Part shown: positions 45,336 to 57,304 of the stretch, one piece after another | Position numbering within the stretch: the stretch's first letter is position 1 | How the letters are laid out: every line of letters starts with the position of its first letter | Source: Dermanyssus gallinae | Taxonomy: Eukaryota; Arthropoda; Arachnida; Mesostigmata; Dermanyssidae | DNA: 64,000 nucleotides | Assembly: GCA_003439945.1 (NCBI GenBank) | Contig: QVRM01000484.1 | Coordinates: 930,001-994,000 of the forward strand | Direction of reading: 5' to 3' | Made by a program: the position numbers and the translations under genes | Notes under the pieces: model-generated | Database searches by the model: none | Seen by the model: the letters and a program-made list of their open reading frames with translations, nothing else | What the model was told of the DNA's origin: nothing

Positions 45336-47585
45336 GCTTGCAGGAACAAACTAGCCTTCGACTGTTTTTAGTCATTTGGGAGGTTTCGAGACTGCATGGT
45401 GTGCATGCGTCACCGTGGCACGAGCTTACCTATTGTACATATTTCTGGCACATTTTGTGAATGAAATAAATCTTATTTCAAAAATATTTATAAAATCAAA
45501 ACAAAATAACAACTGAAACAGAGCTATACATATTTTGACATTCAGTGTAAGGCATTTATATATGCAGGGAAAATGAAAAAAGTGAAATTGGCTTCGGGCG
45601 CTCGATGCCTCCTTGCGATCCTCATGAGCTCGTGCTAGTATAATGACGAAAAATAATAATGGTCGACGAACAAGTCGGCTGTATGTGTGCCAACGTCCTG
45701 CGCCCACAGTCTTTTCTACTAATGTTTCTGTGCGTTTGGCATAGTCGAGTGTTTATGCGTTTTTAGTACATAGTGCTTTCCGCTTTCCGCGCATTTGTGC
45801 CTTGCTTCATTCCTCTCTAGTGGCCTTTGTAGTCTGCGCGTCGAAATGGTGCCAGGAAACAGGACCCGAACAGACTAAAACGTCCATAACGTATGAGCCT
45901 ATCCAGCGTGTGTTTTGGCGTTTTTGTCTAATTGAGGGGTCGCACTGTCAGGGCGATAAGGAGAGCAAGAAAAGAAAGATCGAAGAGCCAATTCTCAAGG
46001 TTTCGATCGATCATGCTGTACGGCAGGACCAGAATAGCCCATTTTCGTTTCTATTACTTAGTAAGTGAAAACAGAAACGGTTGACTGAATCCTAAGGTAA
46101 ATGCCTAGCATTACACAGACTACGCTCTAGTCTAAAAGGGCGGCTATATGTCTTCTGACATACTCTAGAGAGCTTGTGCAACTATTACGCACCATCTGGT
46201 CGTCACGCTATCGCTCCAATAAGTCAGTCTCAAACTAGTCCTCAATGAGCATCCAGCAAAGCAATAATACGAGTACCATTAGCTATAATACTGGTACACT
46301 CTATCCTAAGTATGTTAGTACTGTCGTCGCCGACTATTGCTGTGAACTGCAATAAGTGTGCTTGGCCAGTCTCTATGTCGCGTGCGTTCGCCGGAAAACT
46401 TCGCAAAATGGCAAATATTGACTCGTCATGTCTGTGCCGAAGGACTTTCAACCCACGGCACGCTGGGCTCGCCAGCCTCCGGCGCCGAAACCAGATACTT
46501 CGTGGAGCTGCCATCTGTGCAGAGACATGCGCTGTGAGTCTCTTCCAAAAAGATGACATTATCGACAGCGGATGTCCAGATTCATGATCATAAAAGCAAT
46601 AAAGGAGGGATGAAGCTGAATTCATGACCGCCGCGACTCACCGAGGATAGCGAAGCGAATTCTGACTATACTACACACGATGATGTATGATTCCTACATA
46701 CTACTTACTATACATTCGACCGCACCATACAACCATAACCAGTAAATTAGTCAAGACACCATAAACCTATTTAATTAAATATAATTTGATTTGTAGCTAA
46801 CGGCAAATACATTTTGGAGTTATAAAAAACAGTTCAGTTAGCGACAACATATAATATATAATCCTGCAACCAGGAGATTTGCAATATCAATAGCGCAATA
46901 AATAGAATGAGTCCCATAATATTTGGCTTTATTTTGAACGTTATACCTACGTGTTAGCAGCTAGGACAATTGTGAGCATAATATAAATCAATAATGATGT
47001 ATTACTCTGTACTTTCTCATCTAACTGCATTCAGTGTTTTCATTAAAACTACAATAGGTATGTTTTTTAGACTTAACTAAGACATTCAAATATAAGCTTC
47101 ATTTTGCTAGAACTTGTTCATAGGTTAAGTAGTAATGTATGAGACAAGAAACAATTTTTGCGCTATACACAATCATATTACGGTCAGTTTGTATATGCAA
47201 CACGCTGCTATTGGGCGCTAAACAGAAGCGTCGTCATTATAGCCCATGTATACCTTAGCTAAAATGTGCACTTGTTAACATGCCATATTTCCTCACATAG
47301 CTAAAGCACTGACGGGGCTTGTTATTCAACATGCATTCTCTAAAGAGCTCAGATCCTTCTTTTCTCAGTACGCATTGTAGTGCAATCGTACACAGTGTGC
47401 GACCCGTAGACTGCAGCACAAATCATCACCGTCAAGGCGACCGCATTTAGATATTCGATATTGTAATAGTCACAATTTAACGTGATTTTAATTGCCGTGA
47501 TTTTGTACCGTTGATCAAAACAATACACGAACGAACCTTTGGCAGCAGGGTTTGTCGATACTTAAGCCCACATCTCAAATCTGGT
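45336..47585. other. 2.2 kb with no recognised gene
   Basis: Frames at 45802-46068 plus and at 46242-46625 (open on both strands, locally GC-richer) have no domain that I know. The first ends near a GTAAGTG that could be a splice donor. The rest is AT-rich. Confidence 0.3.
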
Positions 47586-47589
47586 GCAG

Positions 47590-47900
47590 ATTCGTGACGG
47601 TGCACAAGACCCAAATCGAAACTGAGTTTCAAGCAATAGAGATCGCCTGTGAACTCGCTATGGCACGCGCTATGGCTCGCACTTCATAGTCGCAGAAGCA
47701 GATTGACGAATTAGGGTTAGAATTACCACCCCGTACACCCTGTTCTCCTGGTTTGGCCCCATGCGACTTTCTTCTATTTCCGAACCTCAAGATATAGCTC
47801 GGTGATATATTTTCCTCCGGAAAAGGAGTCATTGCTGCAGAGTCTAAAGCAACTCAATCGTTACATAAAACTAAACAACTGAAATATTTCTGGTAACTTA
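47590..47900 (+). pseudogene. mariner/Tc1-type transposase remnant
   Basis: The plus strand reads ELPPRTPCSPGLAPCDFLLF followed by PNLKI, which matches the hallmark around the third catalytic acidic residue of mariner transposases (PPYSPDLAPCDFFLFPxLK). A stop follows within a few codons and the upstream part, equivalent to the HDNA..HT region, is only faintly visible (MARTS near 47672). Terminal inverted repeats were not found. It is an inactive fragment of a cut-and-paste DNA transposon. Confidence 0.75.
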
Positions 47901-48799
47901 ATAAATGACCACTTATACGGCAGTACCAATAAGAGTCACATCTACGTGGTAGACGGTCAGAGGTTTCGGCTTGTGTAAAGCTCTTTTTTCAGAGACTATG
48001 CGTCTCTGCTTCTCAAATAGATCGCCTTGCTTTTGCACTCGAAGCATTTGCTACTTAGTTATTATGTTACATTTTGCTTTATTCTAGATGACCGGCGATT
48101 CGTGTCAGAACATCTCTGCCTATAGGAGTTGCCTTAAATGCCATACTGCTTTTCATAATTTTAAGTGCGTTGTTAACTAGCGAAAAGCTGCTCTACACGT
48201 ATTGAATAGGTTAATTAAAATACCTCCTGTGCAACAGTATGAATAGCTTGCAAGATCTATTACCAGCAGAATTTCTCCATTTATGAAAGGTCAGTTATGT
48301 GACGTCGCCACTTGATGCCAAGAGACGACGCACCGCCCTTTATGTGGCAAGGTAGTCGAAATGCAGCAGCTCATGTAGGCGACCACTTGCAAATATAATC
48401 CAGCTAATGTAGAGAACATCCGATCAGTCGGACATAAAAACTAGTTTTAGTTAGCCTCCTTTTACGGATGAATTTTTCCATTTCCTTTGAAAATTCCCTG
48501 TTTTTGGTGAATGGGCACAGATTCGCCCGGGCGTTCGGAGCGTCAGAGTTGACCATTAACGACTGCAGTACCGACGGTCTAGTACAGACGACCCCGGTTA
48601 GAGCAAAACAAGCTTATAGTCGCTTTCAGATAACGCTGATCCCTGAATCTTCCAGCCTCATACCATAGGTGCTACTGCAGAAACCACTGGTAGTAGGACG
48701 AGCGGAAACCAGGATAGGACGGCGTCGATTGCCGATGATACCGATCCCGCCGACAAACTAGCCCCACTAACCTGTTTGCTCGTCTAACGCCTTCTCAGT
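47901..48799. other. no gene recognised
   Basis: Only short frames (48468-48668 plus); no repeat or RNA gene seen. Confidence 0.35.
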
Positions 48800-49838
48800 C
48801 AAGAAAGTTATCCTTCAAAACTTTTTCTGTTTTTCTGCAAATTATGGTACAGACGGGTTCCGATGCCCTCTAAACTTTTAAAGTATATTTTCTTCAATAA
48901 TTTTGAAATAAGTGGAACAAAAACACAACCATGAGAAGCTAAATTGGTTCCAGCCTTACGAACTATGCGACTATATTGTTGTAAAATTTTAATCAAAACG
49001 CACTTGAAAAATATATCTGATACAAATTTAAGCAACTTGAAAGATGGTGACGTGTCAGGCGCTGCAAGGCTCATAACTCGTGCGACACGTTCGGTTTTGA
49101 GTCCGACAATATGGAGGCCCTACGTGATACGCTTCCCTGCGCACCAACAGGAGTGAGGTGAACCGATCCCTCTGCTGAAGCTTTATCTGCGGAAAACTTT
49201 CACGTATCACAAGAAAATATATACCACACAGTGGGAAGCATTTATAGAAGTTCCGCTGCGGGTTTGGACTTTATTAGACCAAGGCTTCTTCAAGATGTAC
49301 TTTCACGAGCAATGAGTAAAATAGCTGGCCGATGCACTTGCTAAACTCCTTGAAATTTTACTACAAAGGGAGCCGCCAACTCTTGCTAATCATATTTGGA
49401 GCGAGGTTATTTGCTAAAAAAGAAGGATGGCACAACTTGCCCTATCGCATGCTCATCTACACTCCGGAGGATGGCAGCGAATATTGTCTAAGACATAGTC
49501 ATGGTCAAACTAGATTTTCAAAATGCTTTTAACAGAGTTTGACGTGACCATTGACTAAGCATTTTTGTCTTGCATGGACTTATATCATTACATTATGCAG
49601 GCATACAGAAAACCAACTCAACTGCTGTTGATGCCTCCATCCTCTTTGTCTCGCCATCAAGAAGCTGATAGACTACCTCGTGTTCCCGCTTAATGTATGG
49701 TACTTGGATGATGGCGTGTTAGCTGGTGTCCCTGTAACGGTAGCTGGTGATATTCAGAAGATACTGGATTTTGCAACGAAAAGCGGGTTATGCCTCAACC
49801 AAAAAAATGCGAACCCTTTGTGTCGGGATTATCTCAAT
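48800..49838 (+). pseudogene. RT region of the endonuclease-type retrotransposon, many frameshifts
   Basis: Pieces in different plus-strand frames follow the order of the 4.6-kb ORF: LKDGDVSGAARLI (near 49040), AGLDFIRPRLLQD (near 49260), LIIFGARLFAKKEG (near 49385-49430), and LNVWYLDDGVLAGVPVT (near 49685-49735), which keeps the YLDD centre. The C-terminal finger and endonuclease are missing; a SINE-like sequence and a TA tract follow at once. Several stops and deletions make it inactive. Confidence 0.8.
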
Positions 49839-49841
49839 AAA

Positions 49842-49940
49842 CGTCGCTCAAAAAAAAATTGTATAAACAACAGAGATCTAGCCGGCAAACTTCGGTAGAG
49901 GACAACCATGACTAGGACACTAGCTTCCTAGACCACGCCG

Positions 49941-49942
<2 letters not shown>
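49842..49942 (-). mobile_element. decayed copy of the tRNA-derived SINE
   Basis: It aligns by eye with 45219-45335 over its whole length, for example GAGGACAACCATGACTAGGA against the same region there, but the B box has decayed to GGCTAGATCTC. It is joined directly to the RT fragment on the left and to (TA)n on the right. Confidence 0.65.

Positions 49943-49992
<50 letters not shown>
49943..49992. repeat. (TA)25 microsatellite
   Basis: A pure TA tract of about 50 bp beside the SINE copy and close to a retrotransposon fragment. Confidence 0.95.
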
Positions 49993-49996
<4 letters not shown>

Positions 49997-50611
49997 AAGT
50001 ATCGGCCTTATCTAGGGGACTAGTGTTCTGCACATTTATTCTAGCGCTACTTTACCCACAAAATGTTCTATGCATATACAAATATTTATAGACAGTTATC
50101 CAGATAATAAGTTACTATCCTAAGGCTCAGATTTGTGGACCAGGTGCTAGTCAAATACAAATTACGTAATGCTTATGTTTAGACGTTATGTATGCATATA
50201 AAACATATCCAGCGGGGTGGTTGTTGCGGTGGGTCATAGAAAAGTCAGACGCTATCAGACAGATACGTAGTAGGTGCCAATGTGGTAAATATTTGTCGGA
50301 GCCCTCAGCGAAGTTTTGTCGGCGGTTCGTGACACAGCAAACCAAAGAAGGCTTTGCATTTACCACTGGAGATATATATATATATATATATGGTCGAACA
50401 GCTATGCTAGAGAGCGATCATTGGTGGGAGCTGTAATTTACGAGGTACAAATTCTCGACGCAGCTCGCGGTGAAGTGGCTGTGCTTCGCGTTTATCGTGC
50501 TAGCTCAACATAAGCGTATATTAATTTAGATATTTATGATTATATAAATGATTCCGGTCAATAATTAATGGTTTACTATAAGAACCTAAGTACTTGCAAT
50601 AAAAGATCGTT
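49993..50611. other. no gene recognised; second TA tract
   Basis: It contains (TA)10 at 50372-50391. A frame across it gives Ile-Tyr repeats and then VGAVIYEVQILDAARGEVAV, which I do not recognise. Confidence 0.35.
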
Positions 50612-50990
50612 CTAAGATACGGCAAAAAGCCACTTTATGTTCTTTAGCTTTACTTCTATGTCTTCAATGATGGGGTCCTTGATGAAAGTATTTTCAACGC
50701 AGAGTTGAAGTGCTAAGTTTATAGTTTTCGAGGTACTAATCTTCGAGGCGCCTTGTAGCAATCGGATGACTAGTTTGGCGTCGAAGGCAAACTAGTCATC
50801 CGATTGTCATCTTCGGTCTCTTCATGTCCGTCGCAAAATCGAAGCTACAGGGAGCCAAATATAGAGCCCAGTGGCACCCTGCAGTCATGTTAAAACTAGT
50901 TCCATAGGACTGTGCGTCCGGCTTTACACAACACTGATTTGTTTGAATACAAACCTTTTTTTAGATATTCGAGCAGGGGAATTTGTATGA
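50612..50990 (-). pseudogene. decayed Jockey/CR1-type reverse transcriptase with an inverted repeat inside
   Basis: The minus strand reads LEYLKKGLYSNKSVLCKAGR, then VPLGSIFGSL (compare the RT motif GVPQGSxLGPLLF), then HEETEDDNRMTS, then FAFDAKLVIRLLQGAS (compare FADDTKL) and KTINLALQLC, ending at a TAG at 50614-50612. Frames shift between the pieces. The perfect inverted repeat at 50759-50806 sits exactly between the last two motifs. Confidence 0.6.
50759..50806. repeat. perfect 19-bp inverted repeat, 10-nt spacer
   Basis: CAATCGGATGACTAGTTTG at 50759-50777 is repeated as its exact reverse complement at 50788-50806. One arm belongs to the RT-like frame and the other seems an added inverted copy, which points to a template-switch event within the old element. 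Confidence 0.85.
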
Positions 50991-51545
50991 TGCGAAGTCA
51001 AGCGAATAGGCCTTCGCTCAAGAGGCGCTTTAGAGCTATTCCTGGTAAGTGCGGTAAAAACTTTGGCAGGCACTCTGCACTGTGTCAGTGCTAGTCACTG
51101 TGCTACTTTCTCCCGGTTTCACCTTCGCCACAGATTTACACCCGAAAAAGAAGATAGCGATTATCACCATGCTAGCCAACTGTTGCCGCTTCACGTTTCT
51201 GCGTGGAAGCCTGGGCACTCCGAGCGCTGGAACTTAATCCGATATCTTGAGGGTCATACAATTGTATCAAAGTCTCAACACCTGTGTAAGCCTAACAAGA
51301 AAAAAGATCGGTTATGTTAAAATTTTACCTGAGATTCTCGAGCCTAAAAAACCCGCGCCTCTTTTTCGTCCTGTGACGAATCGAAGGATACCCATCGAGC
51401 ATATTTTTTTTATAGTCCGAGGTAGAAGGGAAGGATCTCGTGGAAGGACACGGCATTCAAGCCTAAAGTCTTCTCTAGCGATGTATATGTTATGTTTGAA
51501 TTTTCCGATGACAGCCTTTATATTTATACAAACTTATTATATTAT
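50991..51545. other. no gene recognised
   Basis: Short frames without domains. The long plus-strand frame that begins at 51247 is mobile-element-like only from about 51547. Confidence 0.35.
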
Positions 51546-51546
51546 A

Positions 51547-52140
51547 ATGGCGCTGATGTATGGTCTTGACAGAGTATGGGAACACCTCACTCGGGCAAAC
51601 TTTGGTTTGCTTGAAAGGGGTTTTACAATGTACATGAAGCGAGTACTTTGCCTGTCAATGCGGGCAAGGAGCCGCTTTGTGTGCCTAATGTCAGGCTGTG
51701 CACCAGTTGTTGAGATCATTCGATTGAGGTTGAAGACGCCGCGTACAGTACCATTCGAGAGCTTTATCTCGGAATGGGAAAATAAAGTTGAACAAGTCCG
51801 ACGAGAGGTCGGAGACCTGGATGTTTTCAGGGCCTTTCACCTCTGGTCTGGTCTTGCGTGTGACAATCGCCACGTCTATACCAGATACATAGTTCATGGC
51901 TATCATCACCTGGTTTGTTCGAACATGAGCTTCCACGAAGAGTACACCGAGTGCGTCTGTCGACTGTGCTCTCAGGCGTGTACGAAGTTTCATGCATCTG
52001 CCTGCCTGGCCCTTGCGAGGAGATCACTGCACTGCCTCTCTCGTATAACATGCCTCGAGGAGCTGAGTGTATAATTGTATAATATGTATAATTGTTCATG
52101 TTATATGCATACTCAATATGAGTGAAATAAATACGATGAT
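51547..52140 (+). pseudogene. LINE ORF2 C-terminus with 3' UTR and GAT-rich tail (copy 2 of 3, best preserved)
   Basis: The plus strand is open for about 176 codons to 52074: ALMYGLDRVWEHLTRANFGL, KRVLCLSMRARSRFVCLM, FISEWENKVEQVRR, RHVYTRYIVHGYHHLVC, and a terminal cluster CRLCSQACTKFHASAC (C-x2-C-x7-H-x3-C). A short 3' UTR follows with AATAAA and a GATGATGAT-type tail ending near 52140. The same UTR ends the copy at 34.7 kb. The sequence diverges from that copy sharply before 51547, so this copy is 5'-truncated there. Such cysteine/histidine ends are common in non-LTR ORF2 proteins; I cannot assign the clade. Confidence 0.75.
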
Positions 52141-52932
52141 GATTATATTTACATTATTGTTTTTGACGCTTTTTATAAAACATGTCTCACAGATTGAAAT
52201 TGGTAAGTAAAAATAACTGGATATGAATGTCCAGTTCGCAATTGTTGTACCGTTGCGGCCACCATTACTTAAAACCAGTTAAATCTCTAGTCAATCTTCG
52301 CTGGAAGTGGTACAGAGAACGGTAGACGGTTTGATTTTTAGGTGGCGGTTATGGCATTGACATACTTATGTTCGCCGTTTTCTCACACCGTTATCAGTGG
52401 GAGAATCGATTTGAATTTTGCTCTCAAACCTCAGCAAAGGTAACGCTATCCGCCAGTGAATTCGATTCTATTTCACTATTCACTATGCAGACACTTTTAC
52501 AAACTTGTTTACTTCCCTACGACAGAGAGAAGACTAATAGGACAGAAAAGCGTGCTGCGTTGATTAAAACACGTTAGCTCTCCACAGACACTACTATTCA
52601 TCGTATTGAGTATCTTACATAAATCAAGAAAAACGGTTGGCAAATTAGGTAAACACAAATAATGAGCCCACTATATGTAATTTTATTGTTTATAAACTTT
52701 GTTATGCGGCGCCTAACAAACCAAAAATGTTACATCATAAGCATGCGGTTAGTCCCTATTGATCATTCGGCTGAAGCGTTCCGATTATATTTGGTTTATC
52801 TGAGACGTAAGGTGCGGCACGGGTGGGCTTAACGGTGGTCGAAAGAGGTATTACACCCAATTCGTCTACCTGTGTGACACACGTTTGATTTAAACGAATT
52901 TTCCATTCAATCTTTTTAGCTAGTGAAATGCA
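52141..52932. other. no gene recognised
   Basis: AT-rich; one short frame at 52368-52577 without features. Confidence 0.35.
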
Positions 52933-53016
52933 AGCATTTGTAGATTCGGTTTACAGAGTTACGTCAGAGGTTCTGTTGCCTCTAACGTAACCCTGTAAAC
53001 CAAATCTGCAAATGCT
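52933..53016 (-). ncRNA. 38-bp hairpin, precursor-microRNA-like or small MITE
   Basis: Arms at 52933-52970 and 52979-53016 are complementary over 38 bp with four mismatched positions and an 8-nt loop. As RNA from the minus strand three of the four become G-U pairs, leaving one unpaired position; from the plus strand only one becomes G-U. The length and loop fit a pre-microRNA stem, and the strand bias suggests minus-strand transcription. No matching terminal repeats or target duplication are seen at the ends. Structure is certain, function unknown. Confidence 0.45.
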
Positions 53017-54816
53017 AGATCGAGAGTAGATACACACTTGCATGTCAACACTATGCTCACATTTAGACAAAATCATATGTTTGTTGTTGCACGAATGATC
53101 ACATTCTGACTCCAACTCGATGCTACTTTTAACGGTGCTACGTAGATCTATTATCATTTTCGACATGTTTGAACATTGCGTCTGGCGCTGCTGGTGTGCG
53201 GGAGGTTCTATCACGATCGATATATGGTTACTCGATGATGGTTTTGCAATCGTCGTGGTGTTGGTTTCAATTCATGTTGCAATTTCAACTGTTGGCTGCC
53301 ACTGATCTCATCCGGTGCAATTCGGATTGCAACTCGGGTTCCACTGCGGGTAGTTTTCGGCTGGACTCTATTGTAGTGCACAATGTTTATTGAAGACCAA
53401 GGCCAAGCCAAATGGCGCAGCTTTAGATGCCTGTCCGGCATTTTATCAAATATAATAGGTTTTATTTAAGTTTAGACGTATTTCATGTGTATTATTGGTA
53501 TGCCTTACACAGATACAAACGCGAAATACAGCTGACGTAGTGATCTAGGGTCATCAGATAAAATGGGGGGTTTCTCTCTAACCTGTCTTATTACCAATGG
53601 GTAATTGATTGGCGCTAGATTGAAGCAAATAACTGCTAACCTGAGATTCCCGGCAAAAAGTTAGGTTAGATTAAAACTCAGGAGGATAGATGAGGTGAGC
53701 TCACAAGAAAGTCAATTATCGTTGTAGATCTTACGAGCTCGCCGCAGCTCAGTGAGGACGGCGCTTTAAAGAAGACGCCCCCAAAACGTCAGGACGACAC
53801 ATTAGCTAATGGGCGGCCGTGTACATGTATCAGACAAAACGTTTCTGGAAAATTTCAAAAGTCGATTCGCGTTCATGGCTTGTACGGGTTCAATCAGACG
53901 GTCTCGTGGGCGTCAAGTCGGCCTTTGCCAGTAACTGTGTCTCGTCACTAGAGTGCATGACTTTTGCTTTTCTGGATAGTCTCGACAGTTGCCGACCTAA
54001 CGACTATGACTGAGTGGCACCATTAGACAGATAAGGCCAGATATTTGTGACCAGATACCTCACACAACCCATACCATGACTGATGACCGCCGCTTACATT
54101 TTATTTTACCTAATCGTGAGCGAGAACGACGTTGAATTTTCCGTGTTTTTCTGCAGTGACGACTCATTATTCGCCGAACAAGATAAAACGGACATAAAGG
54201 TATGTTTCTTACAATAATGGAAGACTATATCACAACGATTGTCTTACAGGGTTTCAGAACGGCGATCAGTTTATATAACGTATTACGGTTGTAATTATTA
54301 TATTTATATAACGATGTCTTGGTTAGGCAGAAATGTTAGTGAGGTTTATCCGATTCAGTGAATTTACGCTGTGCTTCTGGTGGAATCGTAAAAATGTTTA
54401 AGTTCAAGTTCAAACGTGGTTTATTCAACAAAATTGCATTTTGAAATGCTTAAGTTATGAGTAAGCAAAAAGGGTTGAAAAATAAATCAAACACCGAGAC
54501 AAAAAGTCGCACTCGACACACTTCAAGGAGCGCCTTGATTTAGTACTTTAATAGAATTACAATAAGTTTCTTTCTCGAGGATTTCTAAACAGCGTTTGTT
54601 ACAACGCTTTGATGTGAAGCATCTAATATTTTTAAGTTGCAGCTCCAGGTTTTGGGGAGGCGGCATGCAAATGAGTGTTGACTAGACTTCAAGGATACTA
54701 AGTGCACTGCGAAAGTTGTTGCACATCTAGCTGATATTCGATTTGGGGTAGGGACTAGTGGACACCTCGCGAAACTTGATATGCTAACATAAAAATCCGC
54801 AGCGTAGATATTTTTT
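53017..54816. other. no gene recognised
   Basis: Frames at 53120-53441 on both strands and at 53819-54013 show no domain. No repeat or RNA gene recognised. Confidence 0.35.
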
Positions 54817-55640
54817 CTACGTTAAATAGGCTATATTGAGTGCATAAATCACGGTCCGAATTTCCTCGTCTCCTAAGGAAATGGCCCTAAGTGCATCATT
54901 CTGTATTACTCTGCCTCTCTGAATAATTCCATTAAAGCCTAGAGAAATATAGCATTGCACTGGTAGGAACACGGCCTTGTACATCAGAAGTAAGCCCTCT
55001 GCGGGGACCCCAATCAATTTCATTTACGCAGCGCCGATATCACAGCTTAGCACTTGGATGCAATATAGTCTATATGGGGATGTCACCTCATGTTTTCCTA
55101 GAGAACGAGCCCGAGGCACCTCGCGAGGTGCGAGAGCTTATTATTCCGTACCTTAAATAGCTGGCTGTGAGGTAAGGTCAGTAGCCTCGGCGATTAACAA
55201 AAAACTATTAAATTGGTTTTATCGGCATGACAACTAAACCAGAAGCATAAAACATGTTAATTATATTGTCAACATTTAGCAGAAAGAGGTGCAAATCTAT
55301 TAAAAAATGATAATTAACTCCGATGAGTAGAGTCGTGTCATTAGCAAAATCTATAGAAGAACCAATATTTAGCCCCTGCATTCTTGATAAAATAATAATA
55401 AACAAAAATTCGGTTCAAGAATTGAGCCTTGAGGGGTACCGATGTCAACGTGCTGCTACAAAAATTCCATTTGGCCAGCTCGAACCACCGGTCTCTGTCC
55501 TAAGAAGCAGGACTTAAACCAGGCAACGGCGGGCGCTGAGCAGTCCAGCTGAGAGAGCACCAGTAAGCCGAACTGGTTAGGCGATAGGAAATTGATCAAC
55601 TTTAAGTGTCAAGTGTTAGCCTGATCGACGCCACCGTGGT
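54817..55640 (-). pseudogene. decayed CR1/Jockey-type reverse transcriptase
   Basis: The minus strand reads, across frames, AVAWFKSCFLGQRPVV (the region before the RT active site), GTPQGSILEPN (compare GVPQGSxLGP), SSIDFANDTTLLIG (the YADD motif with Asn in place of the first catalytic Asp) and MFYASGLVV, then after a gap LLLMYKAVFLPVQCYISLGF and IQRGRVIQNDALRAISLGDE, as in the thumb after RT. The altered FANDT and multiple stops make it dead. A 16-bp palindrome lies inside at 55116-55131. Confidence 0.65.
55116..55131. repeat. 16-bp perfect palindrome
   Basis: GCACCTCGCGAGGTGC is its own reverse complement. It is in the gap between two RT-like pieces and has no assigned role. Confidence 0.8.
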
Positions 55641-56653
55641 GAACTATCAAAGCGTCTGCAGAGCAACACAGCAATCAACCGTGAAAAGTACTGCCAGCTG
55701 GTCGACCGTCTGAAGCAGGCCGTTGTCAAGAAGCGCTCGAAAGGGTACAGTCGTGAATGCGTCGGATTCCACTCTGCCATGCCAGCTTGCAAGCATTTAT
55801 GGTGAACCGCTGCAAGTTACTGAATTTTACATGTGACCGTGGTTCTTTAAATAATCGTCTGTTCCGTTTTAAATTTCTCGAAGAGTAGAAGACGAGTTTG
55901 ATATGCTTGGGTCTCAATATACTATATAGAATTTGAGGGCATACCTGTTTTTGACTGAAGTGACACCGTATGTATACAGTATATTTCTGAACTTGGATCC
56001 GAGAAAACTGTTTGAATTACCCAGTAGTATTATTATAGAATAATAATCAAAACAATGTGTTAACACATGTTAAAGACGGCGCGAAAAGCGGGTGAAACGA
56101 AGCCGCCGAGGACTCAATGCATCTTTTTTGAGCTCTTCCATTTTTGGTATTGTTGTTGACTTAGTTCCACATAATTGACGAGGTCTCTTGTAGGCTTAGT
56201 CATATAGACGACAAACACGCTCACATATGCTTGAGGAATGCGCCTATAGAGGAAACGCTGGGCACACGCGTCCGTCAATCTTCCGTATGTTTGTAACAGC
56301 AGCAATTTCCATCAATAAACCTTAATTACGTTGGAATCACAACTCAAATAACCACATCGTTTTTGCACACTTTTAAAGACTTTGTTTGGCCACTTACATG
56401 GGCATACTTTCGCGACTTCACTGTAGCTCCCAAGCAGGACATTTCGGCCCGCTCCATTGGAAAACATGTTTAATTCTATGAGTTTTGTCTTTAAATTGAT
56501 TTTTATTTATGTTTAATTTTCGTTAAAAAAAGAATTCACACAGTGCCAAGCTGGGTGAATGAGCTGCGGGCTTCAGTGTTTTCAGCCCGTTCGGTAGGCG
56601 CGTGATCGTGGTGGAGAAACCACCGTTAAAGGGATGCCATAGCGCTCTTCCAG
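55641..56653. other. no gene recognised
   Basis: Short frames only (55726-55917 and 56114-56305 minus). The stretch may include more of the adjoining decayed element, but no motif shows it. Confidence 0.3.
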
Positions 56654-56878
56654 GTAAGAGCAGCAAACTTTAGGTGGAAACCAATCGTTTTCCAACGAAG
56701 TGACCACGGAACATATTTCTGGGAAATCACGCGTCTACGAAACTTTTGTTCAACCAAACTTTTTATCGTACAGCTTAATGAACGCCACTTTCCGAGAGAC
56801 ATCCACAGTGAAATGATACAAAACGACAATGGTTACAAACTCCTTGCCGTCGGCGCCACCTTACCCGTATGGACATAA
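56654..56878 (+). CDS. possible exon of an unknown protein
   Basis: Directly after CTCTTCCAG, which resembles a splice acceptor, 75 codons are open, reading in part TYFWEITRLRNFCSTKLFIV and YKLLAVGATLPVWT before TAA at 56876-56878. A GTATGG near 56867 could be a donor. The composition is protein-like, but I recognise no family and the opposite strand is open too. Tentative. Confidence 0.2.
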   Translation, partial: VRAANFRWKPIVFQRSDHGTYFWEITRLRNFCSTKLFIVQLNERHFPRDIHSEMIQNDNGYKLLAVGATLPVWT

Positions 56879-57304
56879 AGTGAAATTTACAAATGTGACT
56901 CTCAGAGCACTTGTGTTTTGCAAATTTGCGCTAAACTTACGCTGCAGCTGCCCAGTGCTTCAGAGAAGAGAATTCGATGTCCTCTCTCGGTCGGATGGCA
57001 ACTAAAGTCAATTACTTATTATGCCCATGTATATAAAAATGGAATCACGCTCCTTGAAATACTCAGTCTAAGTGCAACAAATTGAATTAAGGAAGTAATT
57101 CGGCGACAGCTCTACGTGTAACTAAAGCATTCAAGTCGACATATATCAAGTAGAGGTTGTGCAGCACGCCGGGTAGCGGCTTAACACTTATTTCGTTTAA
57201 ATGCGCCCAGATTCGCCGTCGTTATTTATGTTGTCGAATTAGCCGCGATTTGGGAAATCACAGTAAGTAACAGCCAAGCCGAAAAACAATTGCTACAGCA
57301 AGCA
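56879..57304. other. no gene recognised
   Basis: AT-rich sequence without frames, repeats or RNA genes that I can support. Confidence 0.35.
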
